A stretch of 41,297 nucleotides of DNA from Clostridia bacterium (lineage in GTDB: Bacteria; Bacillota_A; Clostridia; Oscillospirales; CAG-272), in NCBI GenBank assembly GCA_017501345.1, contig JAFVXC010000044.1:1-41297 (forward strand), written 5' to 3'. How positions within the stretch are numbered: position 1 is the first letter of the stretch; every line of letters starts with the position of its first letter. A program made the position numbers and the translations under genes. A model generated the notes under the pieces. It did not search any database. It was not told the DNA's origin and saw nothing but the letters and a program-made list of their open reading frames with translations. Shown here piece by piece: positions 32,901 through 41,297 of the stretch.

Positions 32901-33966
32901 CCTGCCTCCCGAGGATATGCCCTTCCTTGCAGACGGTACTCCGCTTGATATCGTCCTGAACCCGCTGGGCGTGCCTTCGCGTATGAACATCGGTCAGGTC
33001 CTTGAGGTGCACCTCGGAATTGCTGCGCGTAAGCTCGGCTGGAAGGTTATGACCCCCGTATTCGACGGCGCAAACGAGAAGGACATCGTTGAGTGCCTCC
33101 GTATGGCAGGCCTCTGCCGCGACGTGCGTATGCAGGTCGATGAGGACGGCTATTCGCTCGGTGTTCCCGCAGAGAACGTTGACGGTAAGGATCTCTTCGT
33201 TGAGGTCGAGCTCGAAAACGGTAAGAAGGATCTGCAGCGCATTTCCGACGAAGAGCGTAATGATCCCGAAAGAATGGCTGAGCTGTACAGACAGGGCGGC
33301 GTGAAGGTCATCGACGGTAAGCGTACCGTATACGACGGACGTACCGGAGAGCCCTTTGACAACCCCGTAACGGTCGGTATCATGTACTACCTGAAGCTGC
33401 ATCACCTGGTTGACGATAAGATCCACGCCCGCTCGAACGGTCCGTACTCGCTCGTTACGCAGCAGCCTCTCGGCGGTAAGGCGCAGTTCGGTGGACAGCG
33501 CTTCGGCGAGATGGAGGTCTGGGCACTCGAGGCTTACGGTGCCGCATACACCCTGCAGGAGATCCTGACCGTGAAGTCGGACGACATCAACGGCCGCCGC
33601 AAGGCATACGAGGCGATCATCAAGGGTCAGAACATCCCGACTCCGGGTGTTCCCGAATCCTTCAAGGTCCTCGTGAAGGAGCTCCAGGCGCTCGCACTCG
33701 ATATCCGTGTGCTTGACGCCGAGGGCAAGGAGGTTCAGCTCTCCACCCTTTGCGGAGATGACGACGTTCCGCAGTACTCCGACAAGCACGGTCTCGCTTC
33801 GAGAGATGCAAGCTTTGAGGAGGAAACGATTGCCGATGAGGATGCGATCCGCGATTCCTTCCTGATCGACGCTGAAAATTCCGATAATGATTCTCCGTTC
33901 TTCGCTACCGAGGATGAGGTTGCCGATCTCTTCGGCGGTCTCGGCGGCGACGACGGTAATTCCTGA
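29983..33966 (+). CDS. rpoB: RNA polymerase beta subunit RpoB
   Basis: A 1327-residue catalytic subunit of RNA polymerase. The N-terminal [19 protein letters not shown] and the rifampicin cluster ([20 protein letters not shown] then LSALGPGG) are normal. Key sensitivity residues Asp512, His522 and Ser527 (E. coli D516, H526, S531) are the sensitive-type ones. It has the short Firmicute arrangement, without the large E. coli insertions, and an acidic C-terminal tail ([15 protein letters not shown]). ATG 29983 has GGAGTG at 29968-29973, 9 bases before; an in-frame codon further upstream (29884) would start inside the promoter. rpoC follows, 17 bases downstream. rplJ and rplL, the usual upstream neighbours, are not here. 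Confidence 0.97.
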   Translation: MVNVKETWLGQNKRMSFSRTRNTLELPNLVEIQTKSFRWFLDEGLLEVLRDVSPIVDYSGNLQIEFISYSIDQKPKYSVEECKERDANYAAPLKVNVRLTNKQTGEVKQSDIFMGEFPLMTENGTFVINGAERVIVSQIVRSPGMYYDSAIDKTGRKTFSATVIPYRGAWLEYEIDQTGVIYVRIDKNRKVPITMFIRALGALEETSVFEEREAIYELFGEEENLAATFEKDESEDLAIRMHSSVGIEALKEIYKKLRPGEPPLVESAQTLLNNYFFDPKRYDIAPVGRYKYNKKLAISERIANHRLAEDVVSPITGEVLYEKGTVLTSEMALNVEHNAVNDVKIELDNGYVLKVFSNNTIEPEYILGFDLKDCGVPEKARTAVLLDILEQSGGDVDTIKLMAKERIAELVPKHITKDDIFASINYILCLVHDVGRVDDIDHLGNRRIRSVGEQLQNAMRIGFTRMDKIIKERMTTQDSEKALTPQSLINIRPVATVIREFFGSSQLSQFMDQNNPLAELTHKRRLSALGPGGLSRDRASFDVRDVHYTHYGRMCPIETPEGPNIGLISYLTTYAKISEYGFIEAPFRRVELDENGRARVTDEVVYMTADVEDNYVVAQANEPLDENGYFLNERIIARDRTEIIEIDPTKVQLMDVSPKMVVSVATACIPFLENDDNSRALMGSNMQKQAVPLMVTDSPIVGTGMEYKAAVDSGVVIVAKNSGRVEAVDADHIVIEAEDGHKDTYDLIKFKRTNQGTCFNQRPLVSVGQEIKAGDVIADGPATKNGEISLGKNALIGFMTWEGYNYEDAVLLNEKLVRDDVYTSLHIEEYTHEARDTKLGPEEITREVPNVGEDALRDLNNEGIVKKGTEVRAGDILVGKITPKGETELTAEERLLRAIFGEKAREVRDTSLRLPHGVSGIVVDIRVFSREQGDELPAGVNKVVRVYIAQKRKISVGDKMAGRHGNKGVVSRILPPEDMPFLADGTPLDIVLNPLGVPSRMNIGQVLEVHLGIAARKLGWKVMTPVFDGANEKDIVECLRMAGLCRDVRMQVDEDGYSLGVPAENVDGKDLFVEVELENGKKDLQRISDEERNDPERMAELYRQGGVKVIDGKRTVYDGRTGEPFDNPVTVGIMYYLKLHHLVDDKIHARSNGPYSLVTQQPLGGKAQFGGQRFGEMEVWALEAYGAAYTLQEILTVKSDDINGRRKAYEAIIKGQNIPTPGVPESFKVLVKELQALALDIRVLDAEGKEVQLSTLCGDDDVPQYSDKHGLASRDASFEEETIADEDAIRDSFLIDAENSDNDSPFFATEDEVADLFGGLGGDDGNS

Positions 33967-33983
33967 TAGTGAGGTTAACGGCT

Positions 33984-37520
<3,537 letters not shown>

Positions 37521-37606
37521 GCCGATCGCATCCGTCGGACAGCATTCCTTGCGAGGAGCCGTGAGGGGCCGAGTGGGGAAGAGACTCCCATTCATCGACA
37601 AAACAA

Positions 37607-37662
37607 CGAAAAAGGACGGATAGAATGCTGCGCGCTAACGGCATTTTACCCGTCCTTTGTTG
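37607..37662. terminator. Long imperfect hairpin after rpoC
   Basis: A 9-bp outer stem AAAGGACGG/CCGTCCTTT (37611-37619 with 37650-37658) continues inward over one mismatch into a further ~10 bp around 37621-37630 and 37639-37648. On the plus strand only TTT follows. The better T-run (TTTTT, then TTGTTTTG) lies on the minus-strand side. It is the likely end of rpoBC transcripts. Confidence 0.65.
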
Positions 37663-37742
37663 ATAAAAATTACAAAACGACAGTTTGACACGAGTGGTTG
37701 GTTGTGCAAAAAGGAGAAAATCTGATTGCGACAAACTTGTTC

Positions 37743-37771
37743 TTGACAAAAAAGAGGGGAAATGCTATAAT
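37743..37771 (+). promoter_or_regulatory. Consensus promoter of the str operon
   Basis: TTGACA at 37743-37748, a 17-base spacer and TATAAT at 37766-37771, with TGC (extended -10). It drives rpsL-rpsG-fusA and probably tuf. The rest of 37663-37742 shows nothing recognisable. Confidence 0.9.
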
Positions 37772-37897
37772 ATATCGTAGCGTTTTGCGGGTATGCCATA
37801 ACTGTGCGCCCACGAGCGTTACTTTCCGCGGAAATGGGTCTCTCTCCCACGCCCGCAGAGAACACGAATTCTATGGAAATGGAGGAAAAAAGAAAGA
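37772..37897 (+). promoter_or_regulatory. Structured 5' leader of rpsL
   Basis: GCGGG (37787-37791) can pair with CCCGC (37852-37856), enclosing a 12-base palindrome TTTCCGCGGAAA (37823-37834) and a TGGG/CCCA hairpin (37835-37849). This looks like a folded regulatory leader; the ligand or protein is unknown. Confidence 0.5.
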
Positions 37898-38311
37898 ATG
37901 CCGACCTTTAACCAGCTTGTCAAGCAGGGTAGACATGACAAGCAGTACAAGTCAAAGGCGCCTGTTCTGCAGAAGGGCTTCAACACGCTTGATAACGTTC
38001 CTACGAACCAGCCCTCCCCCCAGAAGAGAGGCGTTTGCACGAAGGTATCGACCACCAGCCCGAAGAAGCCTAACTCCGCACTTCGTAAGATCGCGAGAGT
38101 TCGCCTGACCAACGGTCTGGAAGCCACCACCTATATCCCCGGTATCGGACACAACCTGCAGGAACACTCGGTTGTCCTGATCCGTGGCGGAAGAGTGCGT
38201 GACCTTCCCGGTGTACGTTACCACATCATTCGCGGTACGCTTGACGCTCAGGGCGTAGCAAACCGTATGCAGAGTCGTTCCAAGTACGGCGCAAAGGCTC
38301 CCAAGAAGTAA
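37898..38311 (+). CDS. rpsL: Ribosomal protein S12
   Basis: A 137-residue S12 of the decoding centre of the 30S subunit. It carries the conserved blocks [30 protein letters not shown] and GVRYHIIRG. It has about 13 extra residues near the N-terminus relative to E. coli, a common Gram-positive feature. Lys56 matches E. coli Lys43 (wild type). Position 101 is Arg (RVRDLPG, codon CGT) where E. coli has Lys88 (RVKDLPG). That change, K88R (K87R in mature-protein numbering), is a known streptomycin-resistance substitution. The ATG has GGAGG about 12 bases upstream, a slightly long spacing. It is the first gene of the str operon. Confidence 0.97.
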   Translation: MPTFNQLVKQGRHDKQYKSKAPVLQKGFNTLDNVPTNQPSPQKRGVCTKVSTTSPKKPNSALRKIARVRLTNGLEATTYIPGIGHNLQEHSVVLIRGGRVRDLPGVRYHIIRGTLDAQGVANRMQSRSKYGAKAPKK

Positions 38312-38502
38312 TACGATTCCGGTATCCCCCGGACAAAAAAGGAGAGCCTGTTTATCATTAGGTAGAAAAGCTAAAGACAGCAGTCAACGGTAGTTTGATT
38401 TTCATAAATTCGTGTTTATGTACAAGCCTCCGCGGGACACGCTACGGAAGAAGCCTTTCGAGTACCAATGATCTCATATTTTTATGAAGGAGGGAAGTTA
38501 CA
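38312..38502 (+). other. rpsL-rpsG intergenic leader
   Basis: A 191-base spacer, long for the str operon. It contains a small TCCGG/CCGGA hairpin near its start but no T-run and no convincing promoter. In E. coli the S12-S7 spacer is the site where S7 represses the operon; a similar role here is inference. Confidence 0.4.
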
Positions 38503-38973
38503 GTGCCTAGAAGAGGTAAAATTTCGAAGAGAGAAGTATTGCCGGATCCCCTGTATAATTCCATGCTGGTGACCAAGCTCATCAACAACGTAATGTACGA
38601 CGGCAAGAAGGGTGTCGCACAGAAGATCGTATACGACGCGTTCGACATCATCACCGAGAAGACCGGTGAAAATCCCCTGGATGTGTTCAAGGCAGCTCTT
38701 GAAAACATCATGCCCCTGCTTGAAGTCAAGGCTCGCCGTGTAGGCGGCTCGACCTATCAGGTTCCTATGGACGTAAGACCCGAGCGTAGACAGACGCTTG
38801 GTCTCCGTTGGCTCATCAATTATTCGAGACAGCGCAGCGAGCGTACCATGGCAGAGTGCCTTGCAGGTGAAATCCTCGACGCGAAGAACAGTACCGGCGG
38901 TGCGTTCAAGAAGAAGGAAGAAACCCATCGTATGGCAGAAGCAAACAAGGCGTTTGCTCACTACAGATATTAA
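38503..38973 (+). CDS. rpsG: Ribosomal protein S7
   Basis: A 156-residue primary 16S rRNA-binding protein that organises the 30S head. Motifs include the N-terminal [35 protein letters not shown] and the C-terminal [16 protein letters not shown], all of normal length. The start is GTG at 38503 with AAGGAGGGA about 8 bases upstream. S7 in E. coli represses its own operon by binding the rpsL-rpsG spacer. fusA follows after 66 bases. Confidence 0.97.
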   Translation: MPRRGKISKREVLPDPLYNSMLVTKLINNVMYDGKKGVAQKIVYDAFDIITEKTGENPLDVFKAALENIMPLLEVKARRVGGSTYQVPMDVRPERRQTLGLRWLINYSRQRSERTMAECLAGEILDAKNSTGGAFKKKEETHRMAEANKAFAHYRY

Positions 38974-39039
38974 TTTTAGTACGGTTCTTCGCTGTGCCGC
39001 TTGAATGTGCACAGCGACAGAAACCAAAAGGAGACCAAA

Positions 39040-41118
39040 ATGGCGAGAGAGTATTCTCTTCTGAATACCCGTAACATCGGTATCATGGCTCACATCGACG
39101 CCGGTAAGACGACCACCACTGAGCGTATCCTGTTCTACACGGGTAAGACGCACAAGATCGGTGAGACGCACGAAGGCGCAGCGACCATGGACTGGATGGC
39201 GCAGGAGCAGGAAAGAGGTATCACCATTACCTCGGCTGCTACGACCTGCTACTGGAAGGGTAACCGAATCAATATTATTGATACCCCCGGTCACGTTGAC
39301 TTTACCGTAGAAGTAGAACGCTCGCTTCGCGTTCTCGACGGTTCTGTTACCGTGCTGTGTGCTAAGGGCGGCGTTGAGCCCCAGTCCGAGACTGTCTGGA
39401 GACAGGCGGACAAGTACAAGGTTCCGCGTATGGCGTACGTCAACAAGATGGACACCACCGGTGCAAACTTCTTCCGTGTTATCGAAATGATGCACGACAG
39501 ACTGCACGCTAACGCAGTTCCGATTCAGCTCCCCATCGGTGCTGAAAACACCTTCCGCGGCATCATCGACCTGATCACGATGAGAGCTGAGGTTTACTAT
39601 GACGACCTTGGTAAGGATTTCCGTGATGAGGATATCCCGGAAGATATGATTGATCTCGCAAACGAGTACCACGAGAAGCTCATCGAGGCAGTTGCCGAGA
39701 CCGATGACGCTCTTATGGAAAAGTACTTCGGCGGTGAAGAGATCACCATCGAGGAGATCAGAGCTGCAATCCGTAAGGCGACTATTGCCAACGAGTTCGT
39801 TCCCGTCTGCTGCGGATCTTCGTTCCGTAACAGAGGCGTTCAGATGCTCCTTGACAACGTCATCGAGTATATGCCTTCTCCTCTCGACGTTCCCGCAATC
39901 AAGGGCGTTAACCCCAAGACCGAGGAAGAAGAGGAAAGACCGTCCGACGACAGTGCGCCCTTCTCGGCACTTGCATTCAAGATTATGACCGACCCGTACG
40001 TTGGAAGACTCTGCTTCTTCCGCGTATACTCCGGTACGATCGGCGTTGGCACCAACGTGTACAACTCCACGAAGGACAAGAAGGAGCGCTTCGGCCGTAT
40101 CCTTCAGATGCACGCAAACTCGCGTTCCGACCTCGAGGTCGTTTACTCGGGCGATATCGCAGCAGTCGTTTCCACGAAGTACACCACCACCGGTGATACC
40201 TTCTGTGACGAAAAGGCTCCGATCATCCTTGAGTCGATGGAATTCCCGGAACCCGTTATCCGCGTTGCAATCGAGCCTAAGACCAAGGCAGACCAGGAAA
40301 AGATGGGCATCGCCCTTCAGAAGCTTGCAGAGGAGGACCCGACCTTCCGCGTTTACACCGACGAGGAAACCGGTCAGACCATCATTGCAGGTATGGGTGA
40401 GCTTCACCTTGATATCATCGTCGACCGTATGAAGAGAGAATTCAAGGTCGAGGCTAACATCGGCGCTCCTCAGGTTGCATACAAGGAAACCGTTCGCAGA
40501 AAGGTTGACCACGAATGCAAGTACAAGAGACAGTCCGGTGGTTCCGGTCAGTACGGTCACGTTAAGATCATTCTCGAGCCGAACGAACCCGGCAAGGGCT
40601 ATGAATTTATCAATGCTGTTACCGGCGGTGCAATTCCGAAGGAATTCATCGAGCCTGTAAACAAGGGTATTCAGGGCGCTATGCAGGCCGGCGTTGTCGC
40701 AGGCTATAACGTCGTTGACGTTAAGGTCACGCTTTATGACGGTTCTTACCACGAAGTCGACTCTTCGGAAATGGCATTTACGATCGCCGGCTCTATGGCG
40801 TTCAAGGAAGCTATGAGAAAGGCCGATCCCGTTCTTACCGAGCCGATCATGAAGGTCGTTACGCTCGTTCCTTCCGAGTATATGGGCGCGGTTATCGGAG
40901 GCTTTGCTTCCCGCCGCGGTAACGTATCCTCTATGGAAGACAACAAGGGCGTTGCGGAGATCATTGCAGAGGTTCCGCTTTCCACGATGTTCGGTTATGC
41001 AACCGACCTTCGTTCTGCAACCCAGGGCCGTGGTAACTACTCTATGGAGCCCTCGCACTTTGCTGAAGTTCCGAAGAACATTCAGGACGAAATCGTCAAG
41101 GCGCGCGCAGGCAGATAA
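39040..41118 (+). CDS. fusA: Elongation factor G
   Basis: A 692-residue translational GTPase that moves tRNAs and mRNA on the ribosome. The G-domain motifs are [14 protein letters not shown] (G1), [10 protein letters not shown] (switch I), DTPGHVDFT (G3) and NKMD (G4), followed by domains II-V with [20 protein letters not shown] and the C-terminal [15 protein letters not shown] 39040 was chosen because AAGGAG (39028-39033) lies 6 bases before it; the open frame extends 13 codons further upstream without a ribosome site. It sits in the classic rpsL-rpsG-fusA-tuf order. Confidence 0.97.
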   Translation: MAREYSLLNTRNIGIMAHIDAGKTTTTERILFYTGKTHKIGETHEGAATMDWMAQEQERGITITSAATTCYWKGNRINIIDTPGHVDFTVEVERSLRVLDGSVTVLCAKGGVEPQSETVWRQADKYKVPRMAYVNKMDTTGANFFRVIEMMHDRLHANAVPIQLPIGAENTFRGIIDLITMRAEVYYDDLGKDFRDEDIPEDMIDLANEYHEKLIEAVAETDDALMEKYFGGEEITIEEIRAAIRKATIANEFVPVCCGSSFRNRGVQMLLDNVIEYMPSPLDVPAIKGVNPKTEEEEERPSDDSAPFSALAFKIMTDPYVGRLCFFRVYSGTIGVGTNVYNSTKDKKERFGRILQMHANSRSDLEVVYSGDIAAVVSTKYTTTGDTFCDEKAPIILESMEFPEPVIRVAIEPKTKADQEKMGIALQKLAEEDPTFRVYTDEETGQTIIAGMGELHLDIIVDRMKREFKVEANIGAPQVAYKETVRRKVDHECKYKRQSGGSGQYGHVKIILEPNEPGKGYEFINAVTGGAIPKEFIEPVNKGIQGAMQAGVVAGYNVVDVKVTLYDGSYHEVDSSEMAFTIAGSMAFKEAMRKADPVLTEPIMKVVTLVPSEYMGAVIGGFASRRGNVSSMEDNKGVAEIIAEVPLSTMFGYATDLRSATQGRGNYSMEPSHFAEVPKNIQDEIVKARAGR

Positions 41119-41145
41119 TTTCTGCTATCCGTGTCTGGATATATT

Positions 41146-41166
41146 GACGGCGGCATAGCCGCCGTC
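41146..41166 (+). other. Hairpin between fusA and tuf
   Basis: GACGGCGGC (41146-41154) and GCCGCCGTC (41158-41166) form a perfect 9-bp stem with an ATA loop. An A-rich stretch follows, not a T-run, so on this strand it is not a standard terminator. It may be an RNA-processing or stability site between fusA and tuf. Confidence 0.55.
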
Positions 41167-41217
41167 CACAAAAAACAAATTAAAAAATTATTATTTATTT
41201 AACGGAGGAACACTCAA

Positions 41218-41297
41218 ATGGGAAAGGCTACATTTGAACGTACCAAGCCCCACGTCAACATTGGTACCATCGGCCACGTTGACCACGGCAAGACCAC
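41218..41297 (+). CDS. tuf: Elongation factor Tu (3' truncated by window end)
   Basis: The first 26 residues of EF-Tu, running off the window. The start [21 protein letters not shown] contains the beginning of the G1 motif GHVDHGKT. The ATG has GGAGG at 41204-41208, 9 bases upstream. It is the expected fourth gene of the str operon. No separate promoter is visible in the 99-base spacer. Confidence 0.93.
   Translation, partial: MGKATFERTKPHVNIGTIGHVDHGKT

Noticed and set aside
29980..33789. Very long antisense open frame opposite rpoB (over 1200 codons)
   Set aside because: It is the mirror of rpoB. Strong codon bias in highly expressed genes avoids codons (TTA, CTA, TCA) whose reverse complements are stops, leaving the opposite strand open. 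No ribosome site or recognisable protein.
37685..37690. A further TTGACA upstream of the str promoter
   Set aside because: No -10-like box at the required distance.
37698..38108. A 136-codon plus-strand frame over the str promoter and the rpsL start
   Set aside because: It crosses the promoter at 37743-37771 and overlaps rpsL in another frame; no family match or ribosome site.
38482..41058. 858-codon antisense frame opposite rpsG-fusA
   Set aside because: It spans a real intergenic gap only because the gap happens to lack stops. The biased codons of rpsG and fusA explain the rest.

Overview
The window is chromosomal DNA from a member of the Clostridia (Bacillota), probably an uncultured gut-type lineage. 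The grounds are WhiA, RicT (YaaT), a DUF4830 protein, a paired DUF1538/PII-like operon, a PHP-containing DnaE, strong Shine-Dalgarno sites, TTG/GTG starts and many near-consensus SigA promoters (TTGACA-N17-TATAAT). Base composition looks moderately high in GC and even. I see no rRNA, tRNA, CRISPR array, insertion sequence or prophage. This is mostly core genome with a few accessory genes.

Layout. 1-1843: end of a biotin-dependent decarboxylase operon (separate biotin carrier, then carboxyltransferase/OadA). 1953-7600: promoter, murB, whiA, dnaE and a bidirectional terminator. 7611-9843 (minus): dusB then an S11 D-Ala-D-Ala carboxypeptidase. 9884-10697: HAD phosphatase with its own promoter and terminator. 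10704-13593 (minus): a four-gene operon of a small membrane protein, a duplicated DUF1538 membrane protein and two overlapping PII-like proteins. 13719-15397: a DUF4830 protein and an SGNH-hydrolase lipoprotein. 15512-19421: proB, proA, proC and an unknown membrane protein. 19478-22079 (minus): a PlsC-like acyltransferase with a zinc ribbon, then a GltS-like transporter. 22285-27301 (minus): holB, ricT, a 2[4Fe-4S] ferredoxin, trmN6, a Lys-rich protein and ttcA. This resembles the holB-yaaT-yabA-yabB region of Bacillus subtilis, with no yabA and a ferredoxin in its place. 27298-29700: an AraC regulator divergent from a cytoplasmic GH30 glycosidase. 29791-37520: rpoB-rpoC behind an elaborate promoter. 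37743-41297: the str operon (rpsL, rpsG, fusA, start of tuf) with its own promoter.

The least understood unit is the DUF1538/PII-like operon: a membrane protein built from two repeats, two PII-like proteins and a small membrane protein with a PH-like tail, all behind one promoter. A PII-gated transport system is a reasonable inference, but substrate and effector are unknown. Other points to check are a dispersed terminator hairpin family, an exactly duplicated -35 region at rpoB, a ribosomal protein S12 with Arg at the streptomycin-resistance Lys position, a carboxypeptidase without the Asn of its SxN motif, and a zinc-ribbon acyltransferase.

All start choices rest on Shine-Dalgarno sites and family N-termini read by eye. 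No alignment or database search was possible.
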